Origin: Candidatus Tabaqchalia intestinavium
GTDB taxonomy: Bacteria > Bacillota > Clostridia > Oscillospirales > CAJFTT01
DNA: 34,462 bases
Reading direction: 5' to 3'
Assembly: GCA_904420005.1 (NCBI GenBank)
Contig: CAJFTT010000043.1
Location: forward strand, 1 to 34,462
Under the pieces are notes generated by a model. It ran no database searches. It saw nothing but the letters and a program-made list of their open reading frames with translations, and had not been told where the DNA came from. How positions within the stretch are numbered: position 1 is the stretch's first letter; the number at the start of each line of letters is the position of its first letter. The position numbers and the translations under genes are program-made. This document shows, piece after piece, positions 8,224-16,019 of the stretch.

Positions 8224-8264
8224 GAAAGCACGGGTCTCGGAACAAAGCCGAAACCCGTGCTTTC
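8224..8264 (-). terminator. Terminator of rpsB-tsf
   Basis: A 12-bp perfect stem (8224-8235 with 8253-8264) is extended inward by TCGG/CCGA. It lies 40 nt past the tsf stop codon. The minus-strand tail is GGTTTTAGG, a short T-run. Confidence 0.75.
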
Positions 8265-8304
8265 TCGTTATCCTTGCCTGCTGACAAACGTCATCTGCCG
8301 TTCG

Positions 8305-9213
8305 TCACTTAACCATCTTGGCGACTTCATCCGCGAAGTTATCTTCGCGCTTCTCCAGGCCTTCGCCCTTCTCGTAGCGCACAAACGCCGCGACTTTCAG
8401 GCTGCCGCCCAGCTCCTTGCCCGTCTTCTCGAGATACTTCGCAACGCTCATATCCTCATCCAGGATATAGCCCTGCTCGTTGAGGCAGATCTCTTTATAG
8501 AATTTCTGGATCCGGCCCGCGACCATCTTCTCCGCGATATTCGCCGGCTTGCCGTCGTTGATCGCCTGTGCCATGAGAATCTCTTTCTCTTTGGCTACGG
8601 TCTCTTCCGGCACCTGGGACTTATCCACATACTGGGGATTGTACATCGTGATATGCAGCGCGATGTTCTTCGCCGCCGCCTTGGCAGCTGCGATGTCCAC
8701 GCCTTCCGCATCCAACTTGACCAGCACACCGATACGGTTGCCCGTATGCGCGTACGCATACACCACGCCTTCCATGCGCACGAAGCGGCGGATCTTGATG
8801 TTCTCACCGATGGTGAGGATCTTATCACGCAGCAGCTCCGCCACGGTCATCTCCGTGCCGACCGCCTGCAGCTCGCCCAGCGCTTCGACATCCGCAGGGT
8901 TCTTCTCCAGGATGGTGTCGGCCACCGTCTTGACGAACGCCTGGAATTCCGCATTCTTGGCCACGAAATCGGTCTCCGCATTGACTTCCAGGATCACGCC
9001 GACGTCGCCCGCCTCGTTGGTCGCGCAGTACACCATACCTTCCGCCGCGATTCTGCCGGCTTTCTTCGCCGCCGCAGCGAGGCCCTTCTCCCGCAGCAGC
9101 TCAACGGCCTTATCCATATCACCGTCCGCTTCGGTCAGCGCCTTCTTGCAATCCATCATTCCGCAGCCGGTGCGCTCCCGCAGCGCCTGCACATCTTTCG
9201 CTGTAAAAGCCAT
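8305..9213 (-). CDS. tsf: Translation elongation factor Ts
   Basis: EF-Ts is the guanine-nucleotide exchange factor that recycles EF-Tu after each round of aminoacyl-tRNA delivery. The 302-aa protein begins with MAFTAKDVQALRERTGCGMM, containing the conserved RERTGCGMMDCKKAL region, followed by the second conserved signature around EAEGMVYC-like and NAETDFVAKN segments (about residues 60-85). The ATG at 9213 is preceded by GGAGGAAG; an open extension upstream has no family support. It lies 40 nt after rpsB, the usual bacterial order, and is followed by a strong hairpin. A core, ordinary gene. Confidence 0.98.
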   Translation of the reverse strand: MAFTAKDVQALRERTGCGMMDCKKALTEADGDMDKAVELLREKGLAAAAKKAGRIAAEGMVYCATNEAGDVGVILEVNAETDFVAKNAEFQAFVKTVADTILEKNPADVEALGELQAVGTEMTVAELLRDKILTIGENIKIRRFVRMEGVVYAYAHTGNRIGVLVKLDAEGVDIAAAKAAAKNIALHITMYNPQYVDKSQVPEETVAKEKEILMAQAINDGKPANIAEKMVAGRIQKFYKEICLNEQGYILDEDMSVAKYLEKTGKELGGSLKVAAFVRYEKGEGLEKREDNFADEVAKMVK

Positions 9214-9253
9214 ATTTCTTCCTCCGCTCTTTTCAAAGAATCCAGTGATGTTT

Positions 9254-9997
9254 TTATTCCGCCTGAGCCTCAGCCGCGGGCTGCGCCTCTTCGGCCGCCT
9301 CCTGCGCCATCGACTCACCCTGACGGCCCTCGATGATCGCGTTGGCCATCGTCGCGGCGATCAGCTTGACCGCGCGGATCGCGTCGTCATTGCCCGGGAT
9401 AACATAATCGATCTCATCCGGGTCGCAGTTGGTGTCGACGATCGCAACGATCGGAATGCCGAGCTTCTTGGCCTCCGCGACCGCGTTGCGCTCCTTGCGG
9501 GGATCCACGATGAACAGCACATCCGGAATCTTGTGCATCTCGGTGATGCCGCCCAGGAACTTCTCCAGCTTCTCAATCTCCAGGTTGAGCTTGGCCGCTT
9601 CCTTCTTGGGAAGCACGTCAAACGTGCCGTCCTCCGCCATCGCGCGCAGCTGCGCCAGACGGTCGATGCGGCGACGGATGGTGCGGAAGTTGGTCATCAT
9701 GCCGCCCAGCCATCTCGCATTGACATAATGCGCGCCGGCACGGGTCGCCTCTTCCTTCACCGACTCCTGCGCCTGCTTCTTCGTGCCGACGAAGAGCACG
9801 ACGCCGCCGTTGGCGGACACGTCGCGAACATAGTTATACGCCTCTTCCAGCTTCTTCACGGTCTTCTGCAGGTCAATGATATAGATGCCGTTGCGCTCCG
9901 TGAAAATATAGGGCGCCATTTTGGGGTTCCACCTTCTGGTCTGATGGCCGAAATGCACACCGGCCTCCAGAAGCTGCTTCATAGATACGACTGCCAT
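9254..9997 (-). CDS. rpsB: 30S ribosomal protein S2
   Basis: Component of the small ribosomal subunit. The 247-aa protein carries the S2 signatures: [20 protein letters not shown] near the start, IDLQKT, the [11 protein letters not shown] segment near residue 105 and [25 protein letters not shown] around 190-215. It ends in an acidic Ala/Glu-rich tail. GGAGGAAAC precedes the ATG at 9997. It leads the rpsB-tsf operon from the promoter at 10125-10153, with a leader of about 120 nt. Confidence 0.98.
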   Translation of the reverse strand: MAVVSMKQLLEAGVHFGHQTRRWNPKMAPYIFTERNGIYIIDLQKTVKKLEEAYNYVRDVSANGGVVLFVGTKKQAQESVKEEATRAGAHYVNARWLGGMMTNFRTIRRRIDRLAQLRAMAEDGTFDVLPKKEAAKLNLEIEKLEKFLGGITEMHKIPDVLFIVDPRKERNAVAEAKKLGIPIVAIVDTNCDPDEIDYVIPGNDDAIRAVKLIAATMANAIIEGRQGESMAQEAAEEAQPAAEAQAE

Positions 9998-10090
9998 TTG
10001 TGTTTCCTCCTTTGGTTTTTCCTCCGCGCCACGCACTTTGGCCGCGCACCCGAAGGCACCGCGCGCCCAATTGTGACAGCGTGCGAAATG

Positions 10091-10117
10091 GCATGGTCCG
10101 ATGAATTTTGACCATGC
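10091..10117 (-). promoter_or_regulatory. Hairpin at the 5' end of the rpsB leader
   Basis: GCATGGTC (10091-10098) and GACCATGC (10110-10117) form an 8-bp perfect stem with an 11-nt loop, right after the predicted transcription start. S2 leaders are autoregulatory in several bacteria; a similar role here is inference. Confidence 0.5.
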
Positions 10118-10124
10118 GGGATTA

Positions 10125-10153
10125 ATCATACCACATTCCCCGCGCAAATGCAA
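10125..10153 (-). promoter_or_regulatory. Promoter of rpsB-tsf
   Basis: Minus-strand TTGCAT (10148-10153) and TATGAT (10125-10130) with a 17-nt spacer, plus TGG before the -10 box (an extended -10). A strong sigma-A-type promoter. Confidence 0.85.
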
Positions 10154-10211
10154 GGTTTTTCTTCCATTTTTCCGCATGCCGCCTCGGGTATTTTCACCGC
10201 CGACGCCGAAA

Positions 10212-10237
10212 TAGCCGCCTCGGTGCGGAGGCGGCTA
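10212..10237 (-). terminator. Terminator of the zinc-ribbon/TPM gene set
   Basis: TAGCCGCCTC (10212-10221) and GAGGCGGCTA (10228-10237) form a perfect 10-bp GC-rich stem with a 6-nt loop, about 35 nt past the TPM gene stop codon. The minus-strand tail is TTTCGG, a weak T-run. Confidence 0.7.
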
Positions 10238-10272
10238 CTTTGCCAAATCGCAGCGGGCCTGCGCGGCCCAGC

Positions 10273-11124
10273 TCAGAACTTTCTGCCGCCGCCTCCATGC
10301 CGGCGGCCGCTGCTGGAACGGTGCGTCGTGCTGCGGCCCGCGCGCGAACCGCCGCTGCGGGAACCGCCCGAACGGCCGGAATGCGAGGAACTTTGAATCC
10401 GCACGGAATGCAGCTCGCGGCGGATAAACACGTCCTGCGCATCCTGCAGCGCGAGGCTGCCTTTCTGCCGGAACGGGTAACTGTAGCCGCCGCTTTTGCC
10501 CTTGTACCGGCGCACGATGGTCCAGCATACCACAAACGCTACCCCGATGGAAAAGACCGCAAAAATGACGATCATTTCCACAGAGAGCGGGCTGCGCTCG
10601 CGGACCGTCCCGGAACTCTCGTCATAATGAAAATATTCCTCGTCAAAGCCCGCGGTAAAATACGACTCGGCATCCCGCAGGAAAATCGCGGCGGCTCCAT
10701 AATATTCCCCGCTCGCCAGCTCCTCCGCCACAGCATCGAGCGTGCGGTCTATCCGGGAATCGGTGAAATACGCAATACTGTCCCCGTACGTCGAAATCCA
10801 AACCTCGCGCTCCTGCATGTTAAACAGCAGCAAAGCGCCGGAATCCGCCGCGCCCCGGCCATAGCCGTTGTCGTCAAAATAATCATCGGCATATGCCCGC
10901 GACGTCTTTCCCCCGGTATCCTCCGTGGTAACGATAACAAGATCCTGCCCGATCTCCTCCGCCACCTCGGCGCACGCCGCTTCCAGCTGCGCCGTTTCCT
11001 CCGCGGAGAACAGCGCCGCCCCGTCCACCACATAGCCCGACTGGGCGGCGGCATGCATCGGAACGCACAGGCACGCCAACAGCGCCACGCTCACCGCAAG
11101 AAGCTGCATTGCCCTCTGTTTCAT
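10273..11124 (-). CDS. TPM-domain membrane protein (YdjH/YgcG-like)
   Basis: A 283-aa membrane protein with a signal peptide (1-27), an extracellular TPM domain (about 30-155), one membrane helix (182-204) and a Ser/Gly/Arg-rich tail ending in RRHGGGGRKF, the usual ending for this family. TPM domains occur in membrane and photosystem-repair proteins; their bacterial role is poorly defined. The ATG at 11124 overlaps the stop of the upstream zinc-ribbon gene as ATGA, so the two are translationally coupled; GGGAGG lies upstream. In Bacillus subtilis the homologous ydjG-ydjH-ydjI genes share an operon, which supports the grouping here. Confidence 0.85.
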   Translation of the reverse strand: MKQRAMQLLAVSVALLACLCVPMHAAAQSGYVVDGAALFSAEETAQLEAACAEVAEEIGQDLVIVTTEDTGGKTSRAYADDYFDDNGYGRGAADSGALLLFNMQEREVWISTYGDSIAYFTDSRIDRTLDAVAEELASGEYYGAAAIFLRDAESYFTAGFDEEYFHYDESSGTVRERSPLSVEMIVIFAVFSIGVAFVVCWTIVRRYKGKSGGYSYPFRQKGSLALQDAQDVFIRRELHSVRIQSSSHSGRSGGSRSGGSRAGRSTTHRSSSGRRHGGGGRKF

Positions 11125-12197
11125 AGGAAATACCCTCCCAGCGTCAGCAGCGCAAACAGCGGCACCGCGATCGCGGCCGCCAGCGCGGCGAGCCGTCCGT
11201 AATCAACGGGCAGCTCGCCTGTCACGTTGCCGGTCTGCCCGTTCATGGCATAATAATATTTCTTTCCGTTATGCGCCTGATAGGTCAGCACCCAGACCGG
11301 CACCAGAACATAGTGCCAGTGCTCATTTTTGAGCGTGCACTGCGTCCCTTCCGGGATGACGGCGCTGTATCCCTGCGCGGTGTCGCGCAGCAACAGCTCC
11401 GCGTATTTCTGCACCTCCGCGTCCACGCCCTGCTGCAGCTCCGCCCGCTCGACGTTCCGTTTCTCCGCCTGGAACCCCGAGAGATACGCCGCGGAAAACG
11501 GCTTCGCCGCGGAAAAATCAAAGGGGCGCACACGATCGGCAAACCAGTGATCGGCCTTATTGAGCGCGTTGCGGGTCAGCTCCTCAAAATGCAGCGCGCC
11601 GGCGCGGGTCACCTGATAATGCTCGGTCTCGGTATACTGCCGATCGCCGCTGCGCCAGGTGCGCACCTTGGTGGCCCGGGCCGTCATCGCGGCGTCGGCG
11701 TCGCAGTTGGTCACCCAATAGGGGCAATAAACGCCCGTGATTTTCTCCACCTGTTTGGCGTTGAAAAAGGCACGCGGGATGAATTTGCGCTTTCTCGCCC
11801 AATGCAGAAATTCACGCACCGCCTGCTCCCGGTCGATGGCGAAGGGAATCACCAGGTCCGGCCGGAAATTCCCGTCCAGCCGCCCCGACAGCACTACGGG
11901 GTTGTGGCAATAATAGCAATACGTAGCGGCGGTCGTCTCGTCGGTGACGATCTCTGCACCGCAGCTGGGGCAGGTAAACACCGCCTCCGCCGGTTCCTCC
12001 TGCGCGGCGTCCGCCGCTTCTCCGGCCGATTGCGCCGCATCCTGCTGCGCCGGACCGTCTTTCTGCTGCACAGTCTGCGCGTCCAGCTCCTGCTTGGTAA
12101 AATCCGACAGGCAGTAGCCGCAATGGAATTTCTGCGACGCGGGGTCAAACACCAGTTCGCCGTCGCAGTTGGGGCATTTATAGCTTAATACCTCCAT
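11121..12197 (-). CDS. Zinc-ribbon membrane protein (YdjG-like)
   Basis: A 358-aa protein with two zinc ribbons: Cys8/11/26/29 and Cys76/79/94/97, joined by a Gln/Ala/Glu-rich linker (about 40-72). A conserved region follows (PYWVTNCDADA near 160-170, VPVWVLTY near 295) and a single membrane helix ends the protein (about 336-358). Database entries of this type are often mislabelled as PriA- or TFIIB-like because of the zinc ribbon; there is no helicase domain. GGGAGG precedes the ATG at 12197. It starts 36 nt after the SPFH gene and overlaps the TPM gene by 4 nt. In B. subtilis, YdjG is reported to act with YdjH and YdjI in recruiting a PspA-family protein to the membrane. Confidence 0.82.
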   Translation of the reverse strand: MEVLSYKCPNCDGELVFDPASQKFHCGYCLSDFTKQELDAQTVQQKDGPAQQDAAQSAGEAADAAQEEPAEAVFTCPSCGAEIVTDETTAATYCYYCHNPVVLSGRLDGNFRPDLVIPFAIDREQAVREFLHWARKRKFIPRAFFNAKQVEKITGVYCPYWVTNCDADAAMTARATKVRTWRSGDRQYTETEHYQVTRAGALHFEELTRNALNKADHWFADRVRPFDFSAAKPFSAAYLSGFQAEKRNVERAELQQGVDAEVQKYAELLLRDTAQGYSAVIPEGTQCTLKNEHWHYVLVPVWVLTYQAHNGKKYYYAMNGQTGNVTGELPVDYGRLAALAAAIAVPLFALLTLGGYFL

Positions 12198-12233
12198 CGG
12201 TCCAATCCTCCCGGGCTGTTTCTCTCACGTTCG

Positions 12234-13544
12234 TCACGCCTTGTCGGCGTCATTGATGGGGTCGCCGCATTCGGGGCAGAATTTCGGCGCGGGCGCGTTG
12301 GGATCCGGCTCATACCCGCACTTGTCGCACTTAATGCGGCCGGCGGGCCGGGGTTTTCCGCATTCGGAGCAGAATTTGCCGGTGTTGCCTTCATGCCCGC
12401 AGGCGCAAGTCCAGCCGCCCGCCGCTTCAGGGCGGGGCTTGCCGCATTCCGAGCAGAATTTCCCTTCATTGCCCGCGTGACCGCAGGCACAGGTCCAGCC
12501 TGTCGCCGGCGCGGGCTGCTGCGCCGCCCGGGCGGCCGCCTGCTGCTGCATCTGCTGCTGATTGGCCTGCGACGCCGCGCCGACGAAACCGCCGCCGGCC
12601 TGCATGCCGACCCCCATCCCCATGAAGCCGGCCATGCTGCCGTTGGCGTTGGAGCCGGCCGCCTCCATGCCGCGCGCTACGGCGCCCTGCACATAGCCTT
12701 CCCGCACGCTGGGATCGCCGAGCATCGCGCCCTGGTTGCGCATATTGATCAGCTTGGTCGATTCCTCATCATAGGAAATATTCGCGATACCGACCGACTG
12801 GATCTCCATGCCGCGCATCTGGCCCCATTCCTCATCGAGCGTGGACGCCATATACTTGCCCAGCTCCCGCCCCTTGGAGGAAACGTAGGAAATGCGCACG
12901 CCATCCGCCGACATCTGGTTGATGGAGGACTGCAGCGCCTCGAGGAACTCCGAAAGGTACTGCTCGTTGATGTCCTGGATGTCCACACGGTCCTGATTGC
13001 GCGGGACGGCCTCGGAATAAAACTTGATCGGGTCGGTAATCTTGATCGAATAGGTACCGTGGGCACGCAGGAACAGCTCCGCGTTATAGAAATTGTCAAA
13101 ATAATTGATAGGATTGCGGGTGCCGAATTTGATGCCCTTGATCTCCTGCAGGTTGATATAGAACACCTTCTGCGCGGTGGGCGTCACGCCGCCGAATTTG
13201 ATGCGCTCAAAGGAGGTCTTGAGCGTGTCGCCGAACTGACCGTTAAACAGCGACGGCAGCGAGGAGTTATCGACCGTATAATAGCCTTCCTCCGCCGTGT
13301 AATCGACGATTTTACCGCCGTCGAGCACCATCATGAACTGATTGGGATAAACATGGATGACCGAACCGTTGGAAATGGTGTCCTCCGTGCCTTTGCGGTT
13401 CTGATTGCGCTTGTCGTCGCGCCGCACCTTGACGCCGCGCGTGAATACGGTGGTGTCCCCCATATTATCCGGCTCCACCACCTCCAGCCACTGGTCTGCG
13501 AAAGCGCCGCCGATGGCGCTGGCAAATGCTTTGATGATGCCCAT
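12234..13544 (-). CDS. SPFH-domain protein with three C-terminal zinc ribbons (YdjI-like)
   Basis: A 436-aa protein with an SPFH/band-7-type domain (about 15-290), a Gly/Met/Gln-rich low-complexity linker (about 295-348) and three zinc ribbons: Cys352/354/364/367, Cys380/382/392/395 and Cys406/409/423/426. The first two ribbons are a near-exact 28-residue (84-nt) tandem duplication. Relatives are annotated as virion core protein-like or YdjI. The ATG at 13544 has GGAGG eight bases upstream; the open extension further upstream is not family-like. SPFH proteins scaffold membrane microdomains, so a role in membrane organisation is likely but inferred. Flanked by other zinc-ribbon genes on the same strand. 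Confidence 0.87.
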   Translation of the reverse strand: MGIIKAFASAIGGAFADQWLEVVEPDNMGDTTVFTRGVKVRRDDKRNQNRKGTEDTISNGSVIHVYPNQFMMVLDGGKIVDYTAEEGYYTVDNSSLPSLFNGQFGDTLKTSFERIKFGGVTPTAQKVFYINLQEIKGIKFGTRNPINYFDNFYNAELFLRAHGTYSIKITDPIKFYSEAVPRNQDRVDIQDINEQYLSEFLEALQSSINQMSADGVRISYVSSKGRELGKYMASTLDEEWGQMRGMEIQSVGIANISYDEESTKLINMRNQGAMLGDPSVREGYVQGAVARGMEAAGSNANGSMAGFMGMGVGMQAGGGFVGAASQANQQQMQQQAAARAAQQPAPATGWTCACGHAGNEGKFCSECGKPRPEAAGGWTCACGHEGNTGKFCSECGKPRPAGRIKCDKCGYEPDPNAPAPKFCPECGDPINDADKA

Positions 13545-13679
13545 GTTCTCGTTCCTCCCTGATTGATGAATATAATAACGAAGCCGGATATATGCATCTG
13601 GCCGCGTTCCCACAAAAATCCCCGCTGCGCAGCTCCGACGCCGGTCGCCGCGACCGGTTCCCTCTCCGCCGGACGCGCG

Positions 13680-14432
13680 TCACACTTCTTCCAATCGGTG
13701 CAGCGCCCAAGCGCGCAGATTGAGCTCCACCTGGCCCATTCCGCAATATTCGCAGACTTTCTGCCCGAGCTGCGTGACGGGCGCGCCGCAATGCGGGCAG
13801 ACAAGCCCCACGCTCGCGCCGCTGACGCCGGCTTTCTGCGCATCCTGCACATAAGCAAGCTCGAGGTTGTATTTCGTCTGGCGCGGCCGGTCTTTCTCCC
13901 CCGCGACCACGGCGTCCCCGCGCAGCGTATACTGCCGGTGCCCGACGGCGCTTTGCAGCGTAACCGTACAGATGCCCCGCTCCTTGCGATACCGCGTGAT
14001 CTCCGTCCGGTGAATGCAGATGTCCTCATAGATCTCCCGCAGGCCGCGCTGCCGCAGATCCTCCAGCCGCAGGTGCACCTGCTCTCGCAGGGCCGCATCC
14101 GCGTCGGCTAGCATTCCTTCGTCTCCAGCCGAAATCGCCAACAGCGCGGCGCGCAGCGTGTTCTCCGCCTGCTGCCGGAACTGCGGCCAGTCAAACTGCG
14201 GAAAATCCCGCACAATCTGCGGCAGATAAATCTCCGTCATGCCCGAAATGGACTTGGGCGCATACGCCAGGCGGTCCGCCTGCTGCGCAAGTCCCTGCCG
14301 CAGAGACGAGACGCCGAACGCGGCGCGAGCCAGCCCCCGCAGCCGACGGCGGATCCACCGCGCAAGCGCAAGCACAGCCAGTCCCAACGCCGCGAGCACG
14401 ACGAGCAACACCAACCAGCCGTATTCTCCCAT
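13680..14432 (-). CDS. Membrane-anchored Tim44-like protein with C-terminal zinc ribbon
   Basis: A 250-aa protein: one N-terminal membrane helix (about 6-24) with a strongly basic cytoplasmic flank, a Tim44-like alpha/beta domain (about 75-195) and a zinc ribbon with Cys212/215/227/230 (CPHC...CEYC). The Tim44-like call rests on the layout and on segments such as LRLEDLRQRGLREIYEDICI; it is not certain. GGGAGG lies upstream of the ATG at 14432. It is the first of four same-strand zinc-ribbon or membrane genes, 135 nt before the SPFH gene. It could be an adaptor for the YdjGHI-like proteins. Confidence 0.7.
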   Translation of the reverse strand: MGEYGWLVLLVVLAALGLAVLALARWIRRRLRGLARAAFGVSSLRQGLAQQADRLAYAPKSISGMTEIYLPQIVRDFPQFDWPQFRQQAENTLRAALLAISAGDEGMLADADAALREQVHLRLEDLRQRGLREIYEDICIHRTEITRYRKERGICTVTLQSAVGHRQYTLRGDAVVAGEKDRPRQTKYNLELAYVQDAQKAGVSGASVGLVCPHCGAPVTQLGQKVCEYCGMGQVELNLRAWALHRLEEV

Positions 14433-14499
14433 GCCGCGCCTCCCGCCGCCGCACGCTTCCCGCTCGGAAGCCGGGCGTTTTCACAATTTGGACGCTTTC

Positions 14500-14505
14500 A
14501 TTTTA
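14500..14505 (-). promoter_or_regulatory. Possible extended -10 box for the zinc-ribbon set
   Basis: Minus-strand TGG-TAAAAT about 70 nt before the Tim44-like gene resembles an extended -10 box. No good -35 box is present at the right distance, so this is weak. Confidence 0.35.
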
Positions 14506-14606
14506 CCATATTCTCCATACAAAAGCTACTGGAAATTTGCCGCATTCGCAGGGTGGCAAGAAATTTTTCCATTGTGCATAAGGGATCGCCCCGCCCCGAC
14601 CGAACC

Positions 14607-14638
14607 AAAAGCGGACGCCGCCCGCAGGCAACGTCCGC
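14607..14638 (-). terminator. Terminator of mscL
   Basis: GCGGACG (14632-14638 on the minus strand) and its partner at 14611-14617 form a stem, extended inward by four more pairs. TTTT follows directly on the minus strand (14607-14610). It begins 8 nt past the mscL stop codon. Confidence 0.75.
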
Positions 14639-14645
14639 CGTATGT

Positions 14646-15143
14646 TCACTCCGACGCCGAATCTGGTTTTTGCTCTGTGTCCGCCTCTGCCTCGTCCATC
14701 GCGACAGCTGCCTCCGTAGCGGGCAGTTGCGTCCCCTTTTGCAGCAGGTCTCGGATCTCGCGCAGCAGCACGACATCCTCCGGTGTCGCCGCAGCGGCCG
14801 GCTCTTGGGGATTCTTTTTCCGGCGGAAGCGATTAATGGCCTTGATGGCCCAAAACACCACCAGCGAGATGAGCAGAAAATTCACGACGCTCTGGATGAA
14901 ATTCCCATAATAGATCGCCGCTTCTTCCACTCCCTCACTGGCAGGGGTAATCACCAGCTTGAGCCCGGTAAAATCAATACCGCCGAACAGGACGCCGATC
15001 ACCGGCATCACAACGTCATTGACCAGCGAATTGACAATCGCCGTGAACGCGCTGCCGATGATCACGCCGACAGCCAGATCTACGACGCTGCCCCTGGAAA
15101 TGAACTCCTTAAATTCGGCAATCCATCCTTTTTTCTTTTCCAT
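14646..15143 (-). CDS. mscL: Large-conductance mechanosensitive channel MscL
   Basis: Forms a homopentameric pore that opens when membrane tension rises, releasing solutes on hypo-osmotic shock. The 165-aa protein has the amphipathic N-terminal helix (FKEFISRGSVVDLAVGVIIG, residues 11-30), the first membrane helix with VVDLAVGVIIG, a periplasmic-type loop and the second helix (NFLLISLVVFWAIKAINR, about 88-105). The C-terminus is an acidic, Ala/Glu-rich tail, slightly longer than in Escherichia coli. GGGGGA lies upstream of the ATG. It is a single gene with its own promoter (15170-15198) and terminator. Confidence 0.97.
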   Translation of the reverse strand: MEKKKGWIAEFKEFISRGSVVDLAVGVIIGSAFTAIVNSLVNDVVMPVIGVLFGGIDFTGLKLVITPASEGVEEAAIYYGNFIQSVVNFLLISLVVFWAIKAINRFRRKKNPQEPAAAATPEDVVLLREIRDLLQKGTQLPATEAAVAMDEAEADTEQKPDSASE

Positions 15144-15169
15144 GATCCGTCCCCCGATTTTTTGTTTTC

Positions 15170-15198
15170 ATTTTACATCAAAACGTCCGCAAAGGCAA
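15170..15198 (-). promoter_or_regulatory. Promoter of mscL
   Basis: Minus-strand TTGCCT (15193-15198) and TAAAAT (15170-15175) with a 17-nt spacer, about 27 nt before the mscL start. Confidence 0.65.
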
Positions 15199-15371
15199 GT
15201 GAATCCCTGCGCCGGAAAGGGACAGCAAAGTACCGTCGGCTACAATTTTGCTCCTACGTTTCCAGTCTACCAAACGCAGGCCGCCCGTCCCGGCGACTTT
15301 CTCTACCTACCGCCCGCCTCTCGTCTCGCAATTCGCTGCCGGCGTGCTGCATTTCAATCTTTTTGAAAAAT

Positions 15372-15425
15372 ATTCTTGACATATGACAAAAATCGGGTAT
15401 ACTATAAATAACATATGTCAAGAAT
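15372..15425 (+). promoter_or_regulatory. Promoter of the DUF134 gene inside a perfect 14-bp inverted repeat
   Basis: Plus-strand TTGACA (15376-15381) and TATACT (15398-15403) are spaced by 16 nt. ATTCTTGACATATG (15372-15385) and CATATGTCAAGAAT (15412-15425) form a perfect 14-bp inverted repeat. The left arm covers the -35 box and the right arm covers the start of the transcript. Each arm also approximates the palindrome TTGACATATGTCAA. This is the arrangement expected of an autoregulatory operator pair. Confidence 0.85.
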
Positions 15426-15437
15426 GGAGGGAGAGGT

Positions 15438-15803
15438 ATGCCGCGTCCGCCGAAATGCCGCCGGGTTTGTTCCCGCCCTGCGACGGAAGAGTTTGCTCCC
15501 GCGGGGCGGTGCGGCCGCAATGTTCCCTGCGTTGTGCTGGGCATGGATGAATATGAGGCTATACGGCTGATCGATCTGCTGCGCATGACGCAGGCGCAAT
15601 GCGCCGAGCAAATGGGCATTTCCCGCACGACCGTGACCAATATTTACGACACGGCGCGAGGCAAAATCGCGGATGCGCTCGTGCACGGCAAGCGTATCGT
15701 GATCCGCGGCGGTAACGTACACCTGTGCGACGGCGCCGGCTGTCCGCATCCGCACTGCCAGCGCCGCGCTTGCCCCAAGGGCGCGCCGTGGGAAAAGCCC
15801 TGA
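15438..15803 (+). CDS. DUF134-family predicted DNA-binding protein
   Basis: A 121-aa protein of the DUF134 family (COG1342 type), predicted to bind DNA through a helix-turn-helix. The family core is visible at about residues 27-90: GRNVPCVVLGMDEYEAIRLI, then the TQAQCAEQMGISRTTVTNIY helix-turn-helix and ARGKIADALVHGK. The protein carries several Cys/His residues at both ends (CSRPATEEF region, and CDGAGCPHPHC with CPKG near the C-terminus), which suggests metal or redox sensing; that is inference. GGAGGGAGAGG precedes the ATG. It is followed by a NifX-like gene, a recurring neighbour, and its promoter sits within an inverted repeat it may itself bind. Confidence 0.88.
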   Translation: MPRPPKCRRVCSRPATEEFAPAGRCGRNVPCVVLGMDEYEAIRLIDLLRMTQAQCAEQMGISRTTVTNIYDTARGKIADALVHGKRIVIRGGNVHLCDGAGCPHPHCQRRACPKGAPWEKP

Positions 15804-16019
15804 TCTTCTCCCCAGTTACTCACATCCGTGTCCCTTCGGCAATGCCTGCACGGCGCTTCCCTCGCCGGCAGATCCCCTCCTGCCTTTCACCAATGGCATA
15901 TGGCGCAGACACACACTAATTTTTCCTCCGCATGTTTCCTGCGCTTTCCCTTCGGGATTCTTGCTGCAAGGCGTTTCTCGCCTTGTGCGCAAATCATATG
16001 ATGAAAAGGAGTCTTTCCC

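Noticed and set aside
8042-8284. Small plus-strand open frame before tsf
   Set aside because: It runs through the terminator hairpin of tsf, lacks a ribosome binding site and resembles nothing known.
8549-10111. 520-codon plus-strand open frame opposite tsf and rpsB
   Set aside because: Antisense to two essential, clearly identified genes; no start signal.
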